A stretch of 64,000 nt of DNA from Leucaena leucocephala. Lineage: Eukaryota; Streptophyta; Magnoliopsida; Fabales; Fabaceae. The notes below the pieces were generated by a model, which made no database searches, had not been told where the DNA came from, and saw only the letters and a program-made list of their open reading frames with translations. Both the position numbers and the translations under genes were made by a program. The DNA lies in assembly GCA_037074615.1 (NCBI GenBank), contig CM073558.1, positions 15,421,001-15,485,000 of the forward strand. The letters run 5' to 3'. Shown here piece after piece: positions 1 through 11,500 of the stretch. The first letter of the stretch is position 1. Each line of letters starts with the position of its first letter.

Positions 1-233
1 TAAATAATTATTATGCTTTCCTATTATTAAGGGATCTGATTATGAATTTAAGTTTATTATTGGAGATATTATCATATATAATTAGATGCAGAATATTCTC
101 CATTAATTGTAAATATTCCCACAATCTTTTCTGTTCTTAAGGTGTACCTACAGTGATCACCTTGTATTCAATATATACTGTACATATCCCATGAATACAA
201 TTATCGAACTATTCAAGTCATTCCAATTCCACA
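1..233 (+). repeat. 5' LTR of copia A (lacks first 18 bp)
   Basis: It is collinear with 7901-8132. The first 66 bases are identical to the 3' copy, and scattered substitutions and a 1 bp length difference follow. It ends with CA just before a degenerate initiator-Met tRNA primer site. Confidence 0.88.
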
Positions 234-245
234 TAGTATCATAGT
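234..245 (+). other. Degenerate primer-binding site of copia A
   Basis: TAGTATCATAGT directly follows the LTR terminus. It resembles the plant copia primer site TGGTATCAGAGC, complementary to initiator methionine tRNA, with several transitions. It is probably no longer usable. Confidence 0.6.
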
Positions 246-264
246 AGAAGAAAAATAATGTCAT

Positions 265-790
265 CTCAGTCTAACAACGTTCAGTGAGTCCCACGCTTCA
301 AGAAGCATCCTTTTTCGATGGATACTTCTCTTGATGGGTCCTCAAAAATCGATCCCCCAAAAGCTAGAGGTTCCCCATGGTCGACTTCTAGCTTTGATGG
401 ATCACCTATCTCAATTGTTACTGAAAAACTAACGCCTACAAATTATCTAGATTGGGCTTAGGCTTTTTGTCTTGCTGTTAAAGGCCATGGGAAACTCGGT
501 TACCTTATTAATGCTACGAAGATGCCCGCTAATCCTGCCTCACCGATGATGCAGTAGTGGTCAATCGACAATGCTCGTCTCTTTATGGTTAATCAACGCC
601 ATGTCACTTGACCTTAAGCGAAGCTTCATGTATTTGTCAACTGCCCGTGATTGCTGCTGGGACGTTCATGGTAAGCCCGCTAATTAGAAGCCACGTAAGG
701 GTAAGCTGCCCCAAGGGTATCAAGTGACCCAAGACAACCCTCTAACATAAGGCAACCCTTCGACACAAGGTGATGACATTCCTCCAGTGA
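265..790 (+). pseudogene. Copia A gag remnant
   Basis: Translated pieces read FDGSPISIVTEKLTPTNYLDW, then a stop, then AFCLAVKGHGKLGYL and LKRSFMYLSTARD, which is the N-terminal retrotransposon gag (UBN2-type) region. Several in-frame stops interrupt it and the C-terminal zinc knuckle cannot be found. About 120 bp of low-similarity sequence separates it from the protease. Confidence 0.6.
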
Positions 791-800
791 GTAAGTTGAG

Positions 801-1151
801 TTGGACCACTTCCTTAATATCATTAAGGTTCTTAAGAACCAACAGAAACCTGTTGCTTCTGCCTCTATGGTAGATAAAGGTACTAATCATACTACCTTAC
901 ATACTTCTTTCCTTCTCTCAAAATGGATTTTTGATTCAAGTGCCTCTAATCACCTAACCTTGGAGGCACGAATGTTTGTTTCCTATCTTTCTTCTGTGGG
1001 AACCAAACACATCAGAACTGCCAATGGTACTTTATCTTGTATTGCTTGGATAGGCACTGTAACAATTTCTGATTTAACGGATCTTGACTATGTTTTGCAT
1101 GTCCCACAATTGGCATGTAACCTTCTACCTATCATCAAGTTGACTAAGTAG
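801..1151 (+). pseudogene. Copia A protease and pre-integrase remnant
   Basis: 116 open codons. WIFDSSASNHLT is the copia aspartic protease active-site region, with Ser in the position of the usual Gly of the D-[ST]-G core. The segments TANGTLSCIAWIGTV and LDYVLHVPQLACNLLPI continue the family pattern. No start is implied because this is an internal part of a polyprotein. Confidence 0.75.
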
Positions 1152-1309
1152 ATAAATTGTCGTGTTCACTTTTTCCCTTAATACTGTATATTTTAGGATC
1201 TCCAATTGGAGAGGATGATTAGTATGGCTGAGGAGTATGATGGCTCTACTATCTCGATGAATCTACTGTGAGTGCTTTGTGTTCAAAGTTAAGTGGTTTT
1301 GTCTCCAGC

Positions 1310-2545
1310 TCTAAAGATAACAATATTTTGTTATGGCATAAAAGGATGTGTCATCCTAATTTTTCTTATTTGCAGCATTTGTTTCCTCATTCTTCTAACA
1401 AAAATGACAATTTGCATTCTGACATTTGTTAATTTGCTAAGCACCATCATGCTACTTTTTCTCGTTCTCCTTATACACCTACTCGTCCATTTTCCATTAT
1501 TCATAGCGATGTGTGAGGTCCATCCCGTGTTTCTAATCGTACTCGTTCTAAATAGTTTGTCACGTTTATTAATGATCACACCCATATGTGTTCGCTTTAT
1601 TTACTTGAAGAAAAATCTAATGTTTCCCCTATTATTGTCAAATTTTTCAATTCTGTTCAAACTCGGTTCAATTCAACCATCCAAGTTCTTCAATCCGATA
1701 ATGGCAATGAGTATATAAATCATTCACTAAATAACTTCCTCAAAACCCATGGGATTGTTCATAAAACGAGTTGCCCACACAGCCCCAACAACATGGTATA
1801 GCCAAATGTAAAAATAGATAGTTACTTGAAATTACTCGAGCACTTTTATTCCCTTCCCATGTGCCTAATTTTTTTGGGGGCGATGATATTTTTACTGCCA
1901 CTCACCTTAACTGACTACCACGTCGTATTCTCTCTTACTCCTCTTTACTTGAGAAACTTTAAGAGACACATCCTACCCATCATCTTGAGAACCATCTTCT
2001 ACTTTGTGTCTTTAGTTGCTCCATGTTTGTTCACCTCCATCGTACTACATACAAATTCAATCCACGTGCTATCAAATGTCTTTTTATAGGGTACTATGTT
2101 TCTCAAAAAGGATATAAATGCTATGATCCTAGTTCCAGACACTTATTTGTGAGTTGCAATGTCACTTTTTTCTGAGAATGAGCCTTTCTTCACTAAGTCT
2201 TCAATTTAGGGTGAGAGTTGGAGTTAATTTCAGCCTTTAGAACATGTGTCTGAATCCATACCCAAGCCTATACCATCTAGTTCTAAACCTATCCATAGTG
2301 AAACTATCACGGTGCCAAAAACAAAGGGAGATGAGACCAAAAATAAGTTTGGAAGGATTTACTCACAAAGAAACAAAGAGATACAAAAGCCTCCCATACC
2401 TAAAGCAGTACCAGATTTTAAACTACTGATAGATCCTGACTCTAGAAGGGAGAATGATCAGCCAGAGGTAACAAATGAGTTGGAATTGCCTATTGCTTTA
2501 AGGAAAAAGACTCGGTCTCGCACTATGCGTCATATTCAATAGTAG
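1310..2545 (+). pseudogene. Copia A integrase remnant, frameshifted
   Basis: Pieces in changing frames include the pre-integrase His-Cys region (WHKRMCHPNFSYLQH), the core segment MCSLYLLEEKSN and VLQSDNGNEYINHS at 1586-1801 containing the second catalytic Asp, and a degraded C-terminal region to about 2540. At least three frame changes and several stops are visible. Function is lost. Confidence 0.7.
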
Positions 2546-2639
2546 TATCATATGCTTCTCTTTCTCCTAGTTACTGCAACTTTGCAACTAATCTTGATAG
2601 AATTAACATTCCTAAAAATGTGCATGAGGCACTTGAGAT

Positions 2640-3420
2640 TCCAGAATAGAAGAAGGCATTAATGGAAGAAATTACATTGGAGAAAAATGATATATGGGAA
2701 ATTGTTGACTTGTAGAAAGGTCAAAATCTTGTAGGTTGTAAGTGGGTATTCACTCTCAAATACAATCCTGATGGCTCCCTCAACAAGTACAAGACGAGAT
2801 CGGCAAAGGGATTCACCCAAACATATGGGTTGGACTATAATTAAACATTTGCCTCAGTGGCAAAGTGAAACATTGTTAAGTACTTTTGTCAATTGCAGCT
2901 AATGTTGATTGGCCATAGCAACAACTCGATATTAAGAACGCATTCCTCAATGGTAACTTGAAAGACGAGGTATATATGACCCTTCCTCCAGGTTTTGATA
3001 AAGGCAAAGAGAATCAAGTATGCAAATTGAAAAAGTCTTTGTATAGACTAAAGCAATCACTTCATGCTTAATTTGATAGATTCTCTATAGTTCTCAAAAT
3101 TGAAAGGTACAAACGGAGCTTATCTGATCACACAATGTTTGTTAGAAGTAATGGGAACAAGATAACTATCCTCATTGTTTATGTAGATGACATAAAAATC
3201 ACTAGGATGACATTGAGGATATAGACAGGACAAAAAAGGCCTTGAATAGGGAATTTGAGGTCAAAGACTTGGGTAAATTGAAATATTTTTTGGGAATGGA
3301 AATTTCAAGGTCTAAAGAGGGCATTTGTCTAACAGAGAAAATATATCCTTGACCTGCTGAAGCAAACAGGTATGCTTGGGTATAAGCCGAGTAGAATACC
3401 TATTAGTACCAAGAAGAAGA
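2640..3420 (+). pseudogene. Copia A reverse transcriptase remnant
   Basis: GCKWVFTLKYNPDGSLNKYK near 2735 opens the domain and the catalytic box reads YVDD at 3180-3191, intact. The text continues to LLKQTGMLGYKPSRIPI near 3350-3410 and then becomes a Lys-rich run where the next copia body begins. The RNase H domain expected here is missing. Confidence 0.72.
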
Positions 3421-3448
3421 AAAACAAGAACAAAATAAGGGAAGCTCA

Positions 3449-4030
3449 ATGACCACAAAGACCATCTCGAGCTTCACCTTGTTCAAATCATCAAGAGAAA
3501 TATGGGAAGCTGCTGATGACATGTTCGCATCCATAAAGAATAAGGCTGTTATTCTCAATACAGAAGCTAACCTGGAGAAACTTCGACAAGGTAACCTTAC
3601 TGTAACTGATTATTGGTCTAAACTAGTTACTTTGTGGCAACAGTTGGATGAGTATGACTCCCACGAGTGGACTTGTGCAACATACGCTCAGCTATATGAC
3701 AAGATAAAAGAAGAAAGGATGATCGATAAGTTCCTGCTCAGTTTGCAACCCTCTTTTGATAAGATTAGGAGACAGATTATGAATCAAGAACATCTACCAA
3801 CACACCGAGAAGTGTTCTTTATGGCTAAGCAGGAAGAGAGCAAGAAACAACTCCCTACTCCTACATCACAACCAGCCATCGAAATTGATCCAAATGCATT
3901 TCTTGCTACAGGACATCAGGCTTGTGATAACAAGGGAAAGAAAAACAGAAAGTGGTGTGATCACTACCAAAAATCAGGACACACGCAAGATGTTTGCTGA
4001 AGCTACATAGCAAACCACCACATCAAAAAG
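3449..4030 (+). pseudogene. Gag of the second copia body
   Basis: 183 codons are open at 3449-4000. The text SSREIWEAADDMFASIKNK, NLTVTDYWSKLVTLWQQLDEY and MIDKFLLSLQPSFDKIRRQI is the UBN2-type copia gag. The zinc knuckle WCDHYQKSGHTQDVC keeps Cys, His and Cys but has Tyr in place of the second Cys. A frame change at 3998 leads into a Lys-rich linker (3994-4200). Confidence 0.8.
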
Positions 4031-4224
4031 GCAGAGGAAGGAACAAGGCAAAAGCACATGCAGTAGCCTCTGACTCAAAGGATGATACTAATGGTAACTT
4101 GAGCAAAGAAGAGCTAGGTGTTCTCAAAAAAATCCTGGAGAAACACAAGGCTAAGGAGCAATTGGTCGCCACAAGAAATATAGCATATACATGTAATGTT
4201 GTTTTGGGACTTAAAATTGATGTT

Positions 4225-5320
4225 CATAATGATCATATGTGGATTATTGACTCTAGGGCCACTGATCATGTGACTAGTAATATCGATCCTCTCCTGAATA
4301 TTAGACCACGTGATATACTCATGTTTATAAAAGTTGCATATAGGAAATATATTATATACTCGTGTTTATAAAAGTTGCATATAGGAAATATATTAAGGTT
4401 CAAGGAATAGGGGAGGTCTGTTTGTTTGTTTGGTGATGTTATATTGAAAAACGTGCCATTTGAACCTGAGTTGAAATGTAATTTAATCTTTGTGAGTAAA
4501 GCCACTCTTTCTAAGGGTTGCCACATTAGTTTCTCTACCACTCAATGTTTATTTCAGGACTTAAGAGTCGGGGAAGACGATTCGCAAGGCTAAGTTACTG
4601 TAGGGACTTTACTGTATGGAGAACTAGCCTTTCAAATAGATAGCAAGGAACATGATAAGCTGTGCAGCAAGTTCACATGCTCAGTTTACGAATAAAGAAG
4701 TTTTATTATAGAACTATAGGTTAGGCTACCCAAATTTTAAATATTTGTCCATATTATTTACAAAACCCATGAATAAAATTATTTCTTCTTCCCCATGTGA
4801 GATCTGTCAACTCTCCAAACATACCAAAAATAGCAATAAACCTCATCCCCCTGAATTTTCCCATCCTTTTTCCCTTATGCATAGCGATATTTGGGGCCCT
4901 GCCCGTATACCAACGCTATCAAATGGTAAGTGGTTTGTCACACTAATTGATTATCATACTAGATTTACTTGGTTTACTCTCATGAAAGAAAAATCTAAAT
5001 TTCCCTAACTTTTTATGAATTTCCAGAAGATGGTTCAAACTCAATTTAATACCCTTATCAAAGTGCTTAGAAGTGATAATGGGAAAGAACATATGACCTT
5101 GAACCTTCAAAATTATCTACAACATAGTATCATACACCAAACTAGTTGTGTCTACATCCCACAACAAAATGGAACATTTGCAAGGAAAAATAGCCATATT
5201 CTTGATGTTGCCCGAGCCATAATGATGACAAATAATGTTCCAAAATATTTTTGGGTGGACGCCATTTACTGCTACTCGCTTAATCAATCGCTTGCCCTCC
5301 AAAACCGTTAACTACTCAAC
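4225..5320 (+). pseudogene. Protease and integrase of the second copia body
   Basis: MWIIDSRATDHVTSN near 4240 is the protease active-site region with Arg where Gly is normal. CEICQLSKHTKNSNKPHPP at about 4800 is part of the zinc-binding pre-integrase domain, followed by MHSDIWGPARIP with the first catalytic Asp and VLRSDNGKEH with the second (5015-5311). A stop and frame change fall at 5007. It is broken in at least four places. Confidence 0.75.
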
Positions 5321-7545
5321 TCCTTTGAGAATTCTTTCTACAACCTACCCACATTCCCATGTCCTTAAACAAATTCTTGAAAAGTTTTTGGGTGCATAGC
5401 TTATGTCCATGATGACCATGGAGGAAAACTTGATCCACAAGCAATCAAGTGCATATTTCTAGGATACTCCATACCCAAAAGGCCTACAAATGTTATTCCC
5501 CTACCCTAAAACAATCCTATAACCCCTATGAATGTTACCTTTGACAAGAAACAGGCCTTCTATACCAAAACACCCATTCAGGGGGGGAGAGAGAATGGGA
5601 GTTTTTTGAACAGCTTGACCTACCTATTCCTACACCACATACACTTGCACCTATTATGGACAACCCAACCCCTCAAACTAGAGCACGTTCAGCCTCACCT
5701 TCAGCTTTAGACAATCTGGACAGATCTGAAACGGCCACATCACAGTGAAACGGTGCCAAATAATGGACCATAATCCGAAGAGGAAGAAGCAGATGTGAAT
5801 GAGTTAGGTGGAGATGCAGAAAGTGCAGGTCAGGAGTACGGGGAGCCCTCTAGTACTGAACCATCCCAAGCTCAACCTCGGCTCCTAGTACAAATGACCT
5901 TGGGTGGCCAATAGCCTTGATAAAAAGGATAAGATCATGCAATAGACATCCTATTGGAAATTTCGTTTCATATGATAAGTTGTCAACCTCTGCGTAGCTT
6001 TGTTACTCACTTAGCAAATGAAAAGTTGCCTACAACCTTCAGAGAAACCATCAAGAATCCAAATTTGAGAGGGGCTATTGAAGAATTAAAGGCCCTTATG
6101 AAAAAAACAGATGGAAACTCATGAAGTTGCCACCTAGAAAGAAATCAGTGGGATGCAAATGGGTATTCACCAAGAAATATAACCCTAATGGTTCAACTAA
6201 CAAATACAAGGCCAGACTTGTGGAAAAAGGTTACTCACAGACATATGGCATTGACTACCAAGAAACCTTCCCTACGGTGGCTAAGATAAACACAATCCAA
6301 ATACTCCTATCTCTAGGGACTAATATAGATTGGCCCTTGCACCAACTAGATATAAAAAATTCTTTCCTTAATGTTGATTTAGAAGAGGAAGTATATATGG
6401 ATATACAGTAAGGCTTGGTAGAATATAGTACTCCAAGGGTGGTATGCAAGCTCTACAAATCACTATAAGGACTAAAACAGTTCCCGAGAGCATGGTTTAG
6501 GAGATTAGCAAAAACTATAAAGAAGGATGGATTCATTCAATGTCAAACAGATCACACACTATATGTAAAACGGAATGGAGGTAAGGTGGCAATCCTCATT
6601 ATGTACGTTGATTATATCATTTTAATAGGAGATGACTCTAATAAATTAATAAGACTTAAGATCTCTGGAAAGAGAATTCAAAGTAAAGGACTTGTGAAGT
6701 CTTAGATTCTTCCTAGGAATAGAAGTAGCAAGATTTAGAGATGGGATTGCAGTGTCACAACGAAAGTATACTCTCAATTTGTTGAAAGAAACAGGAACTT
6801 GGAGCAGCACCTGTAGAAACTCCAATGGAACTAGCTTGTAAACTTGACGATCAAGAAGATGAAGAAGAAACCACGGCCAAGGTCACAAAAAAGGAGAAAA
6901 GAAGTCAGTACTTGTTGATGCTGAGAGGTACAAGAGACTAGTAGGAAAACTCCTATATCTATCTCACACTCGCCTAGATATAAGTTATGCAATAGGCATG
7001 GGGAGTCGATTAACAAATGAACTGATGGAAGAACATATGGTTGCAGTATATAGAATTCTACATTATCTCAAAGTGGAATTCCCAAGAGTTAATTGTATAT
7101 ACAGATGCAAATCAAGTGGGATTCTAGCCTGATAAAAGGTCAACCTCCGGGTACTACACTATGCTGTGGGGAAACGTAGTGACATTAAGAAGTAAGAAGT
7201 AGACTGTTATATCCAAAAGCAATGTTGAAGCCGAGTTATGAGCCATAGCTCATGGTGTGTGTGAAGGATTATGTATAGTTAGAGTGCTAAAAGAGCTAGG
7301 CTTTTCATTGAACACTCCAATCAGACTGAGAAGATATATATGTCAGCCATAGCTATGGTCAGAAATCCTATTCACCATGAGAGGACGAAGCATGTTGACA
7401 TAGATAAATATTTTATTAAAGAGAAGGAGGATTAAAGCGCCATTGAATTCACTCATGTTCCATCTCGACAACAGGTTGGCGATCTCTTCACTAGTAGGGC
7501 ACAATTTGAAGTACTTCGAGGCAAGATAGTGAACTTGGGCCTTGG
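5321..7545 (+). pseudogene. Reverse transcriptase and RNase H of the second copia body
   Basis: GCKWVFTKKYNPNGSTNKYK lies in the 96-codon open stretch at 6121-6411, followed by the conserved fragment LHQLDIKNSFLN. The catalytic box reads YVDY at 6604-6615, with Tyr in place of the second Asp, which would abolish polymerisation. RNase H pieces follow to about 7530 and include RTKHVDIDKYFIKEK. Several stops are present. Confidence 0.75.
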
Positions 7546-7549
7546 GCCC

Positions 7550-7765
7550 CCGTAGCTTAGTTATTTATGATTACATATTAGTTGTTATAATCCCTTAAAT
7601 CATTGGTTATTTAATTTTGGTGTGATTTAATTATGATTCTAATTCTTTGTAACCCTAGACCGATTTTGGGATTTTGGGATTCCCAAATAACCTAGAATTG
7701 TGTCTATATTCAGCTATTCTCCAATGAATAGAAGATACTTTTCTGGCATCAAATACTATACTTAG
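7550..7765 (+). repeat. Probable 3' LTR remnant of the second copia body
   Basis: Non-coding tail after the RNase H end, with TTTGTAACCCTAGACCG and a terminal GGCATCA. A partner copy is not present in the window, so the assignment rests on position and on resemblance to tails of similar plant copia elements. Confidence 0.4.
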
Positions 7766-7769
7766 TGCC

Positions 7770-7882
7770 AACAAAACACCAATTAGCTGACATTCTCACA
7801 AAGGGACTGCCTGAATACACCTTTGAGAAGTTTGTAAGCAAGTTGTATATGATTAGCATCTGTGATCCAACTTAAAAGGGAG
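7770..7882 (+). pseudogene. C-terminal end of copia A polyprotein and polypurine tract
   Basis: CCAACAAAACACCAATTAGC opens a reading of PTKHQLADILTKGLPEY and FEKFVSKLYMISICDPT, the C-terminus of copia RNase H, and ends in a stop. AAAAGGGAG at 7874-7882 is the polypurine tract directly before the 3' LTR. Confidence 0.8.
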
Positions 7883-8132
7883 TGTGGTAATTGTAGGAAA
7901 TAAATAATTATTATGCTTTCCTATTATTAAGGGATCTGATTATGAATTTAAGTTTATTATTGGAGAAATGATTTGATATAATTAGATGCAGAATATTCTC
8001 CATTAATTGTAAATATTCCCACAATCTTTTCTGCTATTAGAGTGTATCTCCAGAGATCACCTTGTATTCTATATATAATGTACATATCCTATGAATACAA
8101 TTATGGACTATTCAGGTCATTCCAGTTCCACA
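7883..8132 (+). repeat. 3' LTR of copia A
   Basis: 250 bp with TG at 7883 and CA at 8131-8132, preceded by the polypurine tract. It is collinear with the partial 5' copy at 1-233 at somewhat over 90 per cent identity by eye, so this is not a recent insertion. Confidence 0.88.
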
Positions 8133-8398
8133 TAATGTAATAAGTATATTCAAATGCAGTTAGTCACAGTATTTGTTTGTTTTTTTTGACAAAGTCACAG
8201 TATTTATCCAATTACAACATTTTCCTAACAATAATTCCATTTTTAGAATTTGAACCATCTGGGATCTAATACAACCAACTAATCCAAATTCAAGCCAAGT
8301 CAACATTTCTTAACAAAAAATTTAATCCAGCATGTCAGCAATCAAAATGAAAGATTTTAATTATAGGTAAAAAAATGAAACCATGAATGCTGACATAC

Positions 8399-8527
8399 CC
8401 TTTGAGGGTTTATTCCAGCAGCAGCAACATACAAATCCAGTTTTCCAATTGCAATGCCAATTCCTTGAACTCCAAGATCACCAAGACCCAGAATTCTGCT
8501 GCCATCTGTAACAACAATCATATCAAC
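8399..8527 (-). CDS. NAD-ME1: NAD-malic enzyme exon 5 (substrate-binding Arg and Lys)
   Basis: Acceptor CAG is at 8530-8528 and donor GT at 8398-8397; 43 in-frame codons. It encodes DMIVVTDGSRILGLGDLG, GIGIAIGKLDLYVAAAGI and NPQR. By comparison with human ME2, the Arg before ILGLGDLG and the Lys of GKLDLY contact malate and take part in catalysis. The next exon is outside the window, beyond copia element A. Confidence 0.92.
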
Positions 8528-11500
8528 CTGGGGAAAAACAGAGATTCAGTTTTTTGGATCAAATAAGATATGAAGACATTGAGAGATAAATAGTAATTAC
8601 CAATAGAAGAATAAACAGCAAGCAAAACATATATATATTAACAATACAGCATAATGAGCTAATAACAAAACACATTGAGGCAAAGAACAATTCATTTAAG
8701 CCTATCACAGCTCCAACCCGTCGGTAAATTCATTTCATAAATGGAGCCATGGAAGAAATCTCCTGTTAGAGCTCTAACATTCTTCCAACCCTAAACAGCA
8801 CTGCAAAAAATAAAAAGACAAGTGCTCCAAGTATGCTAGAGGGAAGGAAAAAAACTAGACAATCAATTTATCAGAGTGAGACCATTACCACATTGTTACA
8901 TGTCTATCAAACATCATGACTATAATCTATAGCATTAGGTAAGAAACAGAAGAGCAGTGATATTTATAATAGCAATGTGTAAGTCCTAGTAAAATAAATA
9001 TGAATTCTTAATGGAACAGAGACATTAACTGGAAAGTACCTGATCAGCTGGCCAATTATAAACCATGGACATCATTTCTCCACGGTCTTCAGCGCTAAAA
9101 TACATTCCTCTTGGCCTTCTAAATAAACCACTATAGTTTTGACATACAAGACCTACAGTTGGAGTATACACTACAGGGGCATATTCCTCAATGTTCGCAA
9201 TCAAAACCTGTCATACAAGTGCATATCATTAAAGATTGTGGTAATTATGAAAATAATTAATTATTATAAACAATTAAGATATTATGAGAGATATTATGAT
9301 GATTGATTCAGATAAGATTAAAATATCTTAGGATATTGTTGTTATCTTTTATCCAATTGTACTCTATAAATTCAATACTTCTAATAAATAAAATCAAGGG
9401 AATATTTAGACTCCAGAAAGTCCACATAGTATCAGAGCCAGGGCCCAAATTTCCGCCCCCATATTGTGAGTCCAGCCAGCAACGTGAAGTGCAACGGATT
9501 AGCAAGCACCAAGACAACATCTAGTCTCTACTGCCGTGCCCAGCCAGCGTCCACTAGCGAGTCAGTGCGAGATGTGTGTGTGCGTCGGTGTTCTCTGTTC
9601 CCGTCCGACAACGTCCTCTATCGCATCTTGTGAGCAAGCCAGCGTTGGTGTGTGTCGGCGCCGTGCCTAGCCAGCGTCCACGAGCGAACTAGCGCGACAC
9701 GTGTGTGTGTCGGTGTTCTCTGTTCCTGTCCAACAGCGTCCTTTGTCGCATCCTATGAGCAAGCCAACGTTGGTGTGTGTCGGCGATCTCTGATTCATCG
9801 TCTCGTGAAGCCTCTGTTCTTCAGTTCCAGCGATCGTCATCCCATGATAGTAAGAAGTATTGTCCTCTGTCTCTAGGAATGATGAGTCCAGCAAGCCCAA
9901 GTCGATGAGTCCAGCAGTCGTCCTCTGTTCCTAAGAGGCAACAAGTCTAGCAAACCCAAGACAACAAGTCCAGCAAGCCCATCGTTTTTTTCTTTTTCAA
10001 AAAAAAAAAGGGAAGGTAGGAGGGTCCTATTCCTATGCACCCAATTCAGCTACTACTTTGTTATGGATACTTTATTTAATGGTACTTTAAAAATGGATCT
10101 TCCAAGGACTGGCGTTTCCCTAGGATCAATCCCTACTTTTGATAGTTCGCCTATGACAATTGTTTCAAAAAATCTCACTCTCAAAAATATAGGGATTGGG
10201 CACAAGCAATTCAATTCGCCGTGGGTGGTCACGGCAAGTTGGGTCATTACTAGACACACACTAGTGCCACCTGATCCTGCAGCCATGAACCAGTGGAAAA
10301 CAAATGATTTATTGGTATGCTCTTAGTTGGTAAATGCTATCTCTCCTCAACTTAAGAGAAGTTTCATGTATCTTCCCACTGCTAAAGCAATTTGGGAGGC
10401 TGTTCGTGAGTCATATTCTTATGGGAAAGACCATTCTCGGGAATATGGTGTGAGGATTAGAATTTTGAAATCCACACAAGGTGCACGAAGTATATATTGG
10501 ATCTTCTCAAGGAAACAGGAATGATTGGGTGTAGGCTAAGCAAAGTACCTATTTGTAATAAAAAGAAACCAACAAAGAAAAAAGGAAGCAGCTCGAGAAA
10601 AAAAAGCAAGAGGCAAACGAGGCAACAACAGGTAAAGGCCAATATTAACGACTAGTTGGTAAGCTCATATCTTTTGCATACTATGCCAAATATTGCCTTT
10701 GCAGTAACTATAGCCAGTCAATACATGTATGCTCCCAAGAAGAAGCATCTAGATGCAGCTTATAAAATTCTAAGGTATCTTAAAGATACACCTGGCAAGA
10801 GATTGTTCTTTAAAAAGAATAATATCAGAGACGTTGAAATCTTTACAAATGCACATTGGGCAGGAAGAAGATTAGGATAACAGCAGGTCTACATCTGGTT
10901 ATTGCACCTTTGTATGGGGTAATTTAGTGACCTGGCAAAATCAGAAGCAGAGAGTTGTTGCCAAGAGTAGTGCAGAATCGAAATTAAGAGCCCTATCTCA
11001 AGGTATTATGGAAGGGCTATGGTTGAAAAGAGTGGCAGAAGAAATCTATTTTCAACTTGATTCTCCACTGAAATTCTATTGTGATAACAAGGCAGAGTAT
11101 GACATTAAATCCTATTCAACATAGCAGGACCAAACATGTTGATGTAGACAGACATTTTATTAGAGAAAAAGTTGAAGATGGGATCATCAGTCTGTCATAT
11201 GTTCCTACCAAGTTACAAGTAGCCGACATCCTTACTAAAAGACTACCAGAAGATGTGTTCGAACGTTTTGTAGGTAAGTCGGATATGATCAATATTTATT
11301 ATCCACCTTAAAGGGAAGTATGGTAATTATGAAAATAATTATTGTAAACAGTTAAAATATTATGAGAGATATTAGGATGATTGATTCAGATAAGATTAAG
11401 ATATCTTTGGATATTATTGTTATCTTTTATCCAATTGTACTATGTTAGATAATTGTAGAAAGAAAAGAAAAATAGAGAAGAATAGAAGAGAAACTGAAAT

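Larger units (their letters stand above)
3440..7770 (+). mobile_element. Second copia body fused into copia A
   Basis: A second gag to RNase H reading starts immediately after the reverse transcriptase of A, without a 5' LTR, without a primer site and without the first roughly 70 residues of gag. It ends in a non-coding tail (7550-7760) that looks like its 3' LTR. After it, about 110 bp of the last part of A (QLADILTKGLPEY) return. This fits an insertion followed by deletion, or recombination between copies. Confidence 0.6.
1..8132 (+). mobile_element. Copia element A, composite, in malic enzyme intron 5
   Basis: A Ty1/copia retrotransposon bounded by two related LTRs. The window starts 18 bp inside the 5' LTR (base 1 aligns with 7901) and the 3' LTR ends at 8132. 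The order gag, protease, integrase, reverse transcriptase is read on the plus strand, antisense to the host gene. Between about 3440 and 7770 the reading changes to a second copia body that starts again with gag, so the insert is a chimera or nest. All coding parts carry many stops and frameshifts. The left target duplication is outside the window. Confidence 0.85.

Noticed and set aside
9652..9876. Cys/Val-rich frames on both strands
   Set aside because: Products of the GC-rich tandem duplication in the copia B leader.
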